The translations under genes and the position numbers were made by a program. DNA of 64,000 nt from assembly GCA_963707145.1 (NCBI GenBank), contig CAVPOQ010000008.1, forward strand, positions 558,001 to 622,000, read 5' to 3'. The notes under the pieces were generated by a model. The model was not told the origin of the DNA, searched no databases, and was given only the letters and a program-made list of their open reading frames with translations. This document shows, one piece after another, positions 17,524-25,803 of this stretch; positions within the stretch are counted from its first letter, which is position 1; each line of letters opens with the position of its first letter. Origin of the DNA: RPQJ01 sp963707145. GTDB taxonomy: Bacteria; Pseudomonadota; Gammaproteobacteria; Steroidobacterales; Steroidobacteraceae.

Positions 17524-19611
17524 TCAAACCTTGCCGAAGCGCTCGCCTTCCCCCACCCAGCGGCGCAGCAGCGCGACTATGTTCGCCTGCGGGCCGCCCA
17601 GCATCAAATCGGCCGCGCGCTGGACCCCAGGGAGCAGCTCGGCATCGCGGACCAGGTCGGCGACCTTGAGCTGCATCAGGCCCGTCTGGCGCGTCCCGAG
17701 CAGCTCGCCGGGGCCGCGCAGTTCGAGGTCGCGCCGCGCCACCTCGAAGCCGTCGTTGGTGTCGCGCAGCACCGCGAGCCGTTCGCGCGCGATGGGCGTG
17801 AGCGGCGGCGCGTAGAGCAGCACGCAGGTGCTTTCGACCGGGCCGCGTCCCACGCGCCCGCGCAGCTGGTGCAGCTGTGCCAGCCCCATGCGCTCGGCGT
17901 TCTCGATCACCATCAGGCTCGCGTTCGGCACGTCGACGCCCACCTCGATCACGGTGGTCGCGACGAGCAGGTCGAGGCGGCCGTCCTTGAACGCGGCCAT
18001 CACGGCTTCCTTGCGCGCGCCGGGCATGCGGCCGTGGACGAGGCCGATGCGCACGCCCGGCAGGGCGACGGCGAGCGCTGCGGCGGTGTCCTCCGCGGCC
18101 TGGTGGCGCACGGCCTCCGACTCCTCGATCAGCGGGCACACCCAGTAGGCCTGGCGCCCGGCGCGGCAGGCGGCGTCGATGCGTGCCACCACCTCGTCGC
18201 GCCGGGCGTCGGGCAGCACCACGGTGCGCACGGGAGTGCGGCCGGGCGGCAGCTCGTCGATCACCGACACGTCGAGGTCGGCGTAGGCGGTCATGGCCAG
18301 CGTGCGCGGGATCGGGGTCGCGGTCATCACGAGCTGGTGCGGGTAGCGGCCGTCGCTGCGGCCTTTCTCGCGCAGCGCGACGCGCTGGTGCACGCCGAAG
18401 CGGTGCTGCTCGTCGACGATCACCAGCGCGAGGCCGTCGAACTCGACACCCGCCTGGAACAGCGCGTGCGTGCCGACCGCCACCTGCACGGCGCCGCTCG
18501 CGAGATCCTGCGTGAGCGCGGCGCGTGCACGCCCGGTGAGCCGCCCGGTGAGCCGGCCCACGCGCACGCCGAGCGGCTCGAGCCAGCCGAGGAAGCTGCG
18601 CGCGTGCTGTTCGGCGAGCAGCTCGGTCGGGGCCATCACCGCCGCCTGCCTGCCGTGCTCGACGGCACGCAGCGCCGCGAGCGCCGCGACGACCGTCTTG
18701 CCCGAGCCCACGTCGCCCTGCACCAGCCGCATCATCGGGTGCGCGCGGTCGAGGTCGCGTTCGATCTCGACCCAGGCACGGCGCTGCGCGCCGGTGAGGC
18801 TGAACGGCAGCCGCGCGAGGCAGCGCTCGACCAGTTCGCCGCGTGCGGGCAGCGGCCAGGCGTCGTCGCGGTCCGCGGCCTGGCGCAGCAGCCGCAGGCT
18901 CACCTGGTGGGCAAGCAGTTCCTCGAAGGCGAGGCGCCGCTGCGCCGGGTGGCGGCCGGCGTTCAGCATCTCGAGATCGGCGTCCGGTGGCGGGCGGTGC
19001 ACGTAGCGCACCGCCGACTCGAGCGACGGCAGGCCCGACCCGCCCAGCACCTCCGGCGCCAGCCAGTCGCGCAGGCCGCCGCCGGCGAGCTGCGCGAGCG
19101 CGAGCCCGGTGAGCATGCGCATCCGTCCCTGCTGCACGCCCTCGGTCGTGGGGTAGACCGGCGTCAGGCTCTCGTCCGCTGGTCCGGCTCCACCGGGGAC
19201 CAACGTCCGGTACTCGGGGTGGACGATCTCGAGCCCGCCGGGCCCCGGTCGCACCTCGCCGAAGCAGCGCAGGCGCGTGCCGCGGACCAGCGCCTCCTGC
19301 TGCGCGGCAGAGAAGTGAAAGAAGCGCAGCGTCAGGAATCCGGAGCCGTCGGCGATGCGGCACAGCAGCGCCCGACGCCGGCGGATCACCACCTCGGCGA
19401 GCTGCACCTCTCCCTCGATCACGGCGCGCTCACCGGGGCGCAGCGTGCCGATGGGTACGACGCGGGTGCGATCCTCGTAGCGCAGCGGCAGGTGGAACAG
19501 CACGTCCTGCACGGTGCGCAAGCCGAGCCGCTCGAGCGTGGTCGCGAGCGCGGGCCCCACGCCGCGCAGGCTCGTGACGGGCCGCTCCTCGAGCGGCGGC
19601 GCCTGGATCAC
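17524..19611 (-). CDS. recG: ATP-dependent DNA helicase RecG
   Basis: RecG remodels stalled forks and branched recombination intermediates. The 695-residue protein has an N-terminal wedge domain (HLPLRYEDRT, EGEV), Walker A GDVGSGKT at about residue 300, DEQH in IVDEQHRFG, and the C-terminal helicase motifs QLRGRVGRG. Length is normal. The start is GTG at 19611, 18 bases after ridA; an in-frame GTG near residue 12 is less likely. Part of the rpoZ-spoT-ridA-recG-ubiA run. Confidence 0.97.
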   Translation of the reverse strand: MIQAPPLEERPVTSLRGVGPALATTLERLGLRTVQDVLFHLPLRYEDRTRVVPIGTLRPGERAVIEGEVQLAEVVIRRRRALLCRIADGSGFLTLRFFHFSAAQQEALVRGTRLRCFGEVRPGPGGLEIVHPEYRTLVPGGAGPADESLTPVYPTTEGVQQGRMRMLTGLALAQLAGGGLRDWLAPEVLGGSGLPSLESAVRYVHRPPPDADLEMLNAGRHPAQRRLAFEELLAHQVSLRLLRQAADRDDAWPLPARGELVERCLARLPFSLTGAQRRAWVEIERDLDRAHPMMRLVQGDVGSGKTVVAALAALRAVEHGRQAAVMAPTELLAEQHARSFLGWLEPLGVRVGRLTGRLTGRARAALTQDLASGAVQVAVGTHALFQAGVEFDGLALVIVDEQHRFGVHQRVALREKGRSDGRYPHQLVMTATPIPRTLAMTAYADLDVSVIDELPPGRTPVRTVVLPDARRDEVVARIDAACRAGRQAYWVCPLIEESEAVRHQAAEDTAAALAVALPGVRIGLVHGRMPGARKEAVMAAFKDGRLDLLVATTVIEVGVDVPNASLMVIENAERMGLAQLHQLRGRVGRGPVESTCVLLYAPPLTPIARERLAVLRDTNDGFEVARRDLELRGPGELLGTRQTGLMQLKVADLVRDAELLPGVQRAADLMLGGPQANIVALLRRWVGEGERFGKV

Positions 19612-19629
19612 GGCGTGATCACGGGCCGG

Positions 19630-20010
19630 TCAGAAGACCAGGACGCCGTCCATCTCGACGGCGGCCCCGCGCGGGAGCGCGGCGACGCCCACTGCCGCCC
19701 GCGCCGGGTAGGGCTGTGCGAAGTACTCGGCCATCACGCGGTTGACGAGCGCGAAGTGGCCGAGGTCCGTGAGGTAGACGTTCAGCTTCACGACCTGCGC
19801 GAGGTCGCCGCCCGCGGCTTCGCACACCGCCTTGAGGTTGTCGAACACGCGCCGTACCTGGGCTTCCATGTCGCCGGCCACCAGCGCGCCTGTGGCCGGG
19901 TCGAGCGGGATCTGTCCCGACAGGTACACCGTGTCGCCGGCGCGGACCGCCTGCGAGTAGGTGCCGATGGCCTCGGGCGCGTGCGGCGTGTGGATGGGAG
20001 TGCGTGGCAT
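19630..20010 (-). CDS. ridA: RidA family enamine/imine deaminase
   Basis: RidA proteins hydrolyse reactive 2-aminoacrylate formed by PLP enzymes. The 126-residue product has the family features AIGTYSQAV, YLSGQIPLDP and ARAAVGVAALPRGAAVEMD; the arginine that binds the carboxylate is retained (PARAAVG). It lies 13 bases downstream of spoT, the standard position in gammaproteobacteria. Confidence 0.95.
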   Translation of the reverse strand: MPRTPIHTPHAPEAIGTYSQAVRAGDTVYLSGQIPLDPATGALVAGDMEAQVRRVFDNLKAVCEAAGGDLAQVVKLNVYLTDLGHFALVNRVMAEYFAQPYPARAAVGVAALPRGAAVEMDGVLVF

Positions 20011-20023
20011 GGGGGGTTCCTCG

Positions 20024-22177
20024 TCAGGTGAGCGTGCGCGTGACCTTCAGCACCTCGGGCATGCCGCGAATGGCCCGGATCACGCGCGCCAGATGCCGGC
20101 GGTCGTTCACGAGCAGCTCGAAGGTGAGCGTCGAGGTGTCGCTGTCGCGCTCCACGACGGAGACCCGGTCGATGTTGGTCTGGGTGGCCGCGATCGCCGA
20201 GGCGACGCTGGCGAGGACGCCCATGCGGTTGGTGACCTCGGCCTTGATCTCGACGTGGAAGAACCGGTCCGTGGCCGCCTGCCATGCGACCGAGACCCAC
20301 TTCTCCGGCTGCTTGCGGAACGAGGCGAGGTTGCCGCAGGCCTCGCGATGGATCACCACGCCGCGACCGCTCGAGAGGTTCGCGAGGATCGGGTCGTTCG
20401 GGATCGGGAAGCAGCAGCGGGCATAGCTCACGACGAGGCCCTCGGTGCCGGCGATCGCGAGCGGGCCCGCAGCGCCGTCGGTCGGGGCGCCGGTTTCCGG
20501 CGGCAGCAGGCGGCGGGCGATGAACGGCGCGACGCGCTCGCCGAGGCCGACCTTCTCGTAGAGTTCCTCCTCGTTGCGCATGCCGAGATCGCGCACGACC
20601 TCGTCCACGGCCTCGGCAGAGATCCTGCGCAGGTTGAGCGAGAACTCCTCCAGCGCCTGGTTGAGCAGCCGGCGGCCCAGGTCCACGGCCTCGGAGCGCT
20701 TCAGGTTCTTCAGGTACTGGCGGATCGCCGCGCGCGCCTTGGCGGTGACCACGAAATTCACCCAGGACGGATTCGGCGTGGCGCCCTTGGCGGTGATGAC
20801 CTCGACCGTCTGGCCGTTGCGCAGCGGCGTGCGCAGCGGGACGAGGCGCCGGTCCACCTTGGCGGCGACGCAACGGTTGCCGACGTCGGTGTGCACGTCG
20901 TAGGCGAAGTCCACGCAGGTCGAGCCGCGCGGCAGGCGGCGGATGTCGCCCTTCGGCGTGAACACGTACACCTTGTCCGGGAACAGGTCGACCTTGACGC
21001 TCTCGAGGAACTCCTCGGAGTTGCCGCCCTGCTGGATCTCGACGAGCTGCTGCAGCCACTCGCGGGCGCGGTCGCCGTGGGAGCGGTCGGAGGCGTCGCC
21101 CTCCTTGTACTGCCAGTGCGCGGCGATGCCGGACTCGGCGACCTGGTGCATTTCCCCGGTGCGGATCTGCACCTCGATCGGCATGCCGTTGGGCCCGAAC
21201 AGCGTCGTGTGCAGCGACTGGTAGCCGTTGGCGCGCGGGATCGCGATGTAGTCCTTGAAGCGGCCGGGCATCGGCCGGTACGCGCCGTGGACGACGCCGA
21301 GCGTGCGGTAGCAGGTGTCGGCGTCGTCGACGATGATGCGGAAGCCGAAGACGTCCACGATCTCGCCGAGGGACACCTTCTTGCGGCGCATCTTCTGGTA
21401 GATGCTGTGAACGTCCTTCTCGCGGCCCTCGATCCGCGCCGGGATCGCGGCCCGCTCCAGCGCGGCCTCGAGCGCCTCGCTGATGCGGGCCACGAACTGC
21501 TTCTGGTTGCCCTTGGCCTTGCGCACCGCGGTCTCGATGACCCGGTAGCGGCGTGGATAGAGCGAGCGGAAGCCGAGGTCCTCGAGCTCGACCTTGATCG
21601 CGTGCATGCCGAGGCGGTTGGCGATCGGGGCGTAGATCTCGAGCGTCTCGCGCGCGATGTTGCGGCGCTTGGCGGGCGGCATCGCGCCGAGCGTGCGCAT
21701 GTTGTGGGTGCGGTCGGCGAGCTTGACCATGATCACGCGGATGTCACGCACCATGGCGAGCAGCATCTTGCGGAAGCTCTCGGCCTGCGCCTCGGCCCGG
21801 CTCTTGAACTGGATCTGGTCGAGCTTGCTCACCCCGTCGACCAGCTCCGCGACCTCGGTGCCGAAGCGCGTCGTGATCTCTTCCTTGACGGTCGGGGTGT
21901 CCTCCATGACGTCGTGGAGGATGGCCGCGATCAGGGTCTCGGCGTCGAGCCGCAGGTCGGCGAGCAGGTCGGCGACCGCCACCGGGTGGGTGATGTAGGG
22001 CTCGCCTGAGCGGCGTCGCTGGCCTTCGTGGGCCTGGAACGCGAAGTCGTAGGCAGCCTGGACCTGCTCGACCTTCTCCGGCGGGAGGTAGCTCTCGAGC
22101 TTGTCGATCAGCTGGTTGATGCCGATGGAGCGTCTTCCGTAGGGCAGCAGGCTGCGCAGGGAAGACCGGACGTCCAT
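20024..22177 (-). CDS. spoT: Bifunctional (p)ppGpp synthase/hydrolase
   Basis: SpoT makes and degrades the stringent-response alarmone. The 717-residue protein has an N-terminal HD hydrolase domain with His64, His88-Asp89 and EDT at 92-94, which predicts active hydrolase. Next come a synthetase domain (GYQSLHTTLFGPNG, EVQIRT), a TGS domain (VYVFTPKGDIRRLP), a zinc-finger-like CCFPIP region and a C-terminal ACT domain. Compared with E. coli SpoT it has about 20 extra N-terminal residues (MDVRSSLRSLLPYG). rpoZ is immediately upstream, ridA downstream. Confidence 0.97.
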   Translation of the reverse strand: MDVRSSLRSLLPYGRRSIGINQLIDKLESYLPPEKVEQVQAAYDFAFQAHEGQRRRSGEPYITHPVAVADLLADLRLDAETLIAAILHDVMEDTPTVKEEITTRFGTEVAELVDGVSKLDQIQFKSRAEAQAESFRKMLLAMVRDIRVIMVKLADRTHNMRTLGAMPPAKRRNIARETLEIYAPIANRLGMHAIKVELEDLGFRSLYPRRYRVIETAVRKAKGNQKQFVARISEALEAALERAAIPARIEGREKDVHSIYQKMRRKKVSLGEIVDVFGFRIIVDDADTCYRTLGVVHGAYRPMPGRFKDYIAIPRANGYQSLHTTLFGPNGMPIEVQIRTGEMHQVAESGIAAHWQYKEGDASDRSHGDRAREWLQQLVEIQQGGNSEEFLESVKVDLFPDKVYVFTPKGDIRRLPRGSTCVDFAYDVHTDVGNRCVAAKVDRRLVPLRTPLRNGQTVEVITAKGATPNPSWVNFVVTAKARAAIRQYLKNLKRSEAVDLGRRLLNQALEEFSLNLRRISAEAVDEVVRDLGMRNEEELYEKVGLGERVAPFIARRLLPPETGAPTDGAAGPLAIAGTEGLVVSYARCCFPIPNDPILANLSSGRGVVIHREACGNLASFRKQPEKWVSVAWQAATDRFFHVEIKAEVTNRMGVLASVASAIAATQTNIDRVSVVERDSDTSTLTFELLVNDRRHLARVIRAIRGMPEVLKVTRTLT

Positions 22178-22207
22178 CGGGGCGCCTCGGGGCGGAGGGG
22201 CGGGGGG

Positions 22208-22486
22208 TCAGTCTCCCAGGCCGAGGTGGGGCGCGCGCAGCTCGCCCATGAACTCAGGCTCGGGTATGAATTCCTGCGGCGGGCGGTCGGGCTCCTCGAG
22301 GATCTCGAGGCCGACGTGGCCGGCGGCCACCTCCCGCAGCGCCAGCACCGTGGGCTTGTCGTTGGCCCACTCCAGCGTGGGCTCCGCCCCATTCGCGAGC
22401 TTGCGGGCGCGCCGGGAGGCGACCAGCACCAGCTGGAACAGGTTCGGGACGTTCTGGAGGCAATCCTCGACGGTAATTCGGGCCAT
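22208..22486 (-). CDS. rpoZ: RNA polymerase omega subunit
   Basis: Omega (92 residues) helps fold beta' and carries one ppGpp site. The sequence MARITVEDCLQNVPNLFQLVLVASRRARKL is the family N-terminus and NDKPTVLALREVAAG the central helix. The ATG at 22486 is used. The usual upstream partner gmk is not adjacent; it lies about 7 kb away beyond the pil cluster, so rpoZ here must have its own promoter in the 22487-22656 gap shared with the divergent pilin gene. Confidence 0.96.
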   Translation of the reverse strand: MARITVEDCLQNVPNLFQLVLVASRRARKLANGAEPTLEWANDKPTVLALREVAAGHVGLEILEEPDRPPQEFIPEPEFMGELRAPHLGLGD

Positions 22487-22608
22487 GGCGGGTGTGCGGA
22501 CCGGGTGTTCGGAAACGGGTCGGGCAGAATAGCACAAGCCTCGGCCGGGGCGGCGAGGCTCCTGGGGGGGGCGGGCCGTGCGGGTGGGTCCGCAACGGGG
22601 CGTTCCCG

Positions 22609-22617
22609 TGCTATGTT
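22609..22617 (+). promoter_or_regulatory. Candidate extended -10 for the minor pilin cluster
   Basis: TGCTATGTT (TG-n-TATGTT) lies about 40 bases before the pilE-like start at 22657 in the rpoZ-pil divergent gap. No good -35 hexamer is found at 17 bases, which an extended -10 can tolerate. A weak prediction. Confidence 0.35.
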
Positions 22618-22656
22618 CAAAGCGAAGGGACTGCTTCGATACCCCTCGGCGGTGCA

Positions 22657-23100
22657 ATGGATACCGGCGGCACAAGCGGCCGCGGCTCCGGGCCGACCGG
22701 CGCGCGTGGCTTTACACTCATGGAACTGATGATCGCGGTGGCGATCGTCGCCATACTGCTATCGATCGCCGTGCCGAGCTATCGGGAGTACGTCCGGCGC
22801 GGAGCCGTGGCCGCGGCCATCGAGGCGCTCGCGGGCGGCCGCGTGGTGGCCGAGCAGTATTTCCTCGACAACCGCACGTACCTTGGGATGCCTTGCCCGG
22901 ACTCGACCCAGTCCTTCGACGTCGTCTGCGACGAACCTGCCGCACCCGACGCCACGAGCTACACCATCACGGTGACGGGCACGGCCGACGGACCGATCGA
23001 CGGCTTCGTCTTCACGATCGACGAGGCCAACCAGCGGACCACGGCCGGACCGTGGGGCGACCACGCCTGCTGGGTCGCACGCAAGGGAGACGACTGCTGA
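22657..23100 (+). CDS. pilE: Type IV pilin PilE-like minor pilin
   Basis: The 147-residue prepilin has a 17-residue basic leader ending GARG, then FTLMELMIAVAIVAILLSIA, so PilD would cut after the glycine and methylate Phe. Glu+5 needed for assembly is present. The globular domain has cysteines at PCPDS, DVVCDEP, HACW and the C-terminal DDC. At the head of a fimT-pilVWX-pilY1 block it matches minor pilin PilE. The major pilin gene is not in the window. Its stop overlaps the fimT-like start (TGATG). Confidence 0.85.
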   Translation: MDTGGTSGRGSGPTGARGFTLMELMIAVAIVAILLSIAVPSYREYVRRGAVAAAIEALAGGRVVAEQYFLDNRTYLGMPCPDSTQSFDVVCDEPAAPDATSYTITVTGTADGPIDGFVFTIDEANQRTTAGPWGDHACWVARKGDDC

Positions 23101-23618
23101 TGCGCGACGCGCGCGGATTCACCGTCGTCGAGCTGATGATCACCATCGCCGTGATGGGGATCCTGCTGGTCGCGGGCGTCCCCGCCATGCGCGGCGTGAT
23201 CGAGAACAGCCGCATCCGCGCGGGCGGCGAGGCCCTGAAGTACGGGCTCACGCTCGCGCGCAACGAGGCCGTGCGCCGCAATGCGCAGGTGGAATTCGCC
23301 GTGGTCGACACGGGCTGGGAGGTGCGCACCGTGATCGGCGGGGAAGTGCTGCACCAGGGCTCCGGCCAGGAAGGCGCCAATGGCCTGCAGATGACCCTCG
23401 CGCCTGACGGAGCCGACACGGTGACCTTCGACCCGTTCGGGCGCGTCATGAACCCGAACCCGGACGGCCTCGAGCCGTTTACGCAGATCGACGTCGCGGC
23501 GGCCAATCCGCCCGGCGTCCCCGGCTATCGACCGCTGCGCATCCAGGTGCTCGACAGCGGCGTCGCACGGCTGTGCGATCCAGCGGCCGGCGACGACGAC
23601 CCGCAGGCCTGCCTGTGA
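23100..23618 (+). CDS. fimT: FimT/GspH-type minor pilin
   Basis: The 172-residue prepilin has a very short leader MRDARG followed by FTVVELMITIAVMGILLVAG. The GspH/FimT domain shows SRIRAGGEALKYGLTLARNEAVRRN, typical of FimT/FimU. These minor pilins prime pilus assembly, and FimT can bind DNA in some species. ATG at 23100 overlaps the previous stop; its stop overlaps the pilV GTG start. Confidence 0.88.
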   Translation: MRDARGFTVVELMITIAVMGILLVAGVPAMRGVIENSRIRAGGEALKYGLTLARNEAVRRNAQVEFAVVDTGWEVRTVIGGEVLHQGSGQEGANGLQMTLAPDGADTVTFDPFGRVMNPNPDGLEPFTQIDVAAANPPGVPGYRPLRIQVLDSGVARLCDPAAGDDDPQACL

Positions 23619-23988
23619 ACGCCCGGTCAGGCACCGCCCGCCGCCGGACGCGCGGCTCCGCGCTGGTCGAGGTGCTGGTCTCGGTGCTGCTGTTCTCGAT
23701 CGGCATCATTGCGCTGGTGCGGCTGCTCGGCACCGCGGTGAAGGACACCGGCGAGATCGAGTACCGCGCGCAGGCCGCCGCGCTTGCCGACGAGCAGGTC
23801 GGCCGCATGTGGGTGGACCTCGGCAACCTGCCGGGCTACGCGAAAGGCGTGGAGCCCTGCCCGAGCTGCCGGGCGGCACCCGTACGATCGAGGTCGATGA
23901 CGACGTGGTGACCGTCACCATCGGCTGGCAGGCGCCGGGCGGCCCGCCCCGCAACCACGTCGTCGTCGCGACGCTCGCGGGCAACTGA
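23615..23988 (+). pseudogene. pilV: Minor pilin PilV, frameshifted
   Basis: A GTG start at 23615 (overlapping the fimT stop) gives a basic leader ending RTRG, then SALVEVLVSVLLFSIGIIALVRL, a PilV-type prepilin N-terminus. The reading frame holds to about 23850. The expected PilV ending (LPGGTRTIEVDDDVVTVTIGWQAPGG) then continues in another frame to a TGA at 23986-23988. One base appears to be missing between about 23848 and 23866. Both halves match the family, so an indel error is likely. The full product would be about 124 residues. Confidence 0.8.
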
Positions 23989-23991
23989 GCC

Positions 23992-25125
23992 ATGCGCGCG
24001 CGCAGCCGGGGCGTCTCGTTGATCGAGCTGATGGTGGCGGTGACGCTCGCGCTCGTCACGATCATCGTCGTGATGCAGGTGCTCAGCGTGTACGAGGCGC
24101 GCAAGCGCACCACGACCGCGGCGAATGACGCCGAGATCGGCGCCTCGGTCGGGCTCTACATGCTCGAGCGCGAAGCGCGCATGGCCGGTGCCGGCCTGAC
24201 GCTGCCCGCGGGCTTCGTCTGCGCCGAGGGCGTCAACATCGCCCACGGCGGCGTGACCGTCTCCGACGGCGCGCCGCGCGCCCCGCTCGCCATCGTCGAC
24301 GGCGGCGCCGGACCCGATCGCATCGAGGTGCTGCGCAGCGACTCTGGCGTCGGCGCGGCGCCGGCGACCCTCGTCCAGAACATGGCGGGACCCGGCGACG
24401 AGCTCACGGTCAACAGCAACCTCGGCCTCGTCGCCGGCGATCTCGCGCTGGTGGGCGGTGCCGACGGCGCGAAGCTCTGCACGCTGATGCAGCTCAGCGA
24501 CGATCCCGACCCCCAGGGCAACGGTTGGGAACTGTCCCACGCCTTCGGCGCCGCCACGCCCTACAACCCAGCCGCGCCGGGAGCCGCCTTCGCCGACTCG
24601 CCCGCCTACGAGGTGGGCGACGTGGTGGTGAATCTCGGCCGCCTCGGCCTGCGCGCCTATGGCGTGATCTGCAGCGACGGCGGCGTGCCGGCCGCCGACA
24701 ACTCCTGCGACCTCGCCTCGTGGGACGCCATCGCCGGGCCCGACGACCCCGCGCTCGCGCAGGTGGACTCGCTGACGCCCCAGGTCGTCAACCTGCAGGC
24801 CCAGTATGGCGTGGCGCCCGCCAACAGCCAGACGGTGAACGAGTGGGTGGACGCGACAGGCCCGACCTGGGCCGCGCCATCGGCGGCGAACCTGGCGCGC
24901 ATCAAGGCCGTGCGGGTCGCGATCGTCACGCGCGGCAACCTGGAGCGCGAGGCCGTGAGTCCCGCGGAACTCGTGCTGTGGGACGACCCTGACGAAGTCG
25001 ATGCTGACGGAAATGTTGTTGGTGGAAAGGCGACGATGCAGCTCGGCGATGAAGAGCGTCGCTACCGCTACACCGTGCTGCGCACCGTGATCCCGCTGAT
25101 CAACGTCATCTGGGCGGGCGTATGA
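23992..25125 (+). CDS. pilW: Minor pilin PilW
   Basis: The 377-residue prepilin has the leader MRARSRG and the helix VSLIELMVAVTLALVTIIVVM. The large C-terminal domain (EREARMAGAGL, with several cysteines such as GFVCAEG and LCTLMQ) is typical of PilW, a part of the priming complex at the pilus tip with PilX, PilV and PilY1. It starts three bases after pilV and its stop overlaps pilX (ATGA). Confidence 0.9.
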   Translation: MRARSRGVSLIELMVAVTLALVTIIVVMQVLSVYEARKRTTTAANDAEIGASVGLYMLEREARMAGAGLTLPAGFVCAEGVNIAHGGVTVSDGAPRAPLAIVDGGAGPDRIEVLRSDSGVGAAPATLVQNMAGPGDELTVNSNLGLVAGDLALVGGADGAKLCTLMQLSDDPDPQGNGWELSHAFGAATPYNPAAPGAAFADSPAYEVGDVVVNLGRLGLRAYGVICSDGGVPAADNSCDLASWDAIAGPDDPALAQVDSLTPQVVNLQAQYGVAPANSQTVNEWVDATGPTWAAPSAANLARIKAVRVAIVTRGNLEREAVSPAELVLWDDPDEVDADGNVVGGKATMQLGDEERRYRYTVLRTVIPLINVIWAGV

Positions 25126-25787
25126 GCGCGTCTCTCCATCCGGCGGGCGATCGCGGCCAGCAGGGCATCTCGCTCATGGTGGTGCTGGTCGCGCTGGTGA
25201 TCATCGGCTTCGCGGCCATCGCGCTGCTGCGCTCGAGCGATACCGGCACGCTGATCGTGGGCAACATCGGCTTCCAGAAGACCGCGCTCGCGGCGGGCGA
25301 CGCGGCGACCGAGTCGGCCATCGAGTGGCTGGTCGACAATTCCGCTGGAGCGGACCTGTTCGACGATGACGCGGCGCTGGGCTACTTCGCCACGACCGCG
25401 GACAACTGCGACCTGACCGGCGCGCGCACGCCGGATGTGGCTGGCGACGACGTGCAGTGGAGCGGTGGCGACCCCGGCAATGGCTGCGACATGGTCGCTC
25501 GTACCGTGGCCCCGGCCGGAGTCGCGCCGGGCTTCACCGTGCGCTACGTGATCAATCGCGTCTGCAATGCCGCGGGCGACCCCAGTGCGATCACCGCGGC
25601 CGACGGCGTCACGCCGATGTCCTGCTCGCGACTGAGCGGCGCGGGCGGCGAGGGCAGCACGCGCGGCGGCGCCTCCTACGGCAACGTGCCGCTGGTCGCC
25701 GGAGCGCAGACGTATTACCGCATCACCACCCGCATCGACGGACCGCGCAACACGGTGCGCTACGTCCAGGCGCTGGTCGTGATCTGA
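25122..25787 (+). CDS. pilX: Minor pilin PilX
   Basis: The 221-residue prepilin-like protein has GQQGISLMVVLVALVIIGFAAIAL near its start. Isoleucine follows the cleavage glycine, and position +5 is valine rather than glutamate, as often seen in PilX, which caps the pilus tip. The segment NIGFQKTALAAGDAATE is characteristic. Coupled to pilW by overlap; pilY1 follows after 16 bases. Confidence 0.88.
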   Translation: MSASLHPAGDRGQQGISLMVVLVALVIIGFAAIALLRSSDTGTLIVGNIGFQKTALAAGDAATESAIEWLVDNSAGADLFDDDAALGYFATTADNCDLTGARTPDVAGDDVQWSGGDPGNGCDMVARTVAPAGVAPGFTVRYVINRVCNAAGDPSAITAADGVTPMSCSRLSGAGGEGSTRGGASYGNVPLVAGAQTYYRITTRIDGPRNTVRYVQALVVI

Positions 25788-25803
25788 AGGGGATGGGGAC
25801 GCC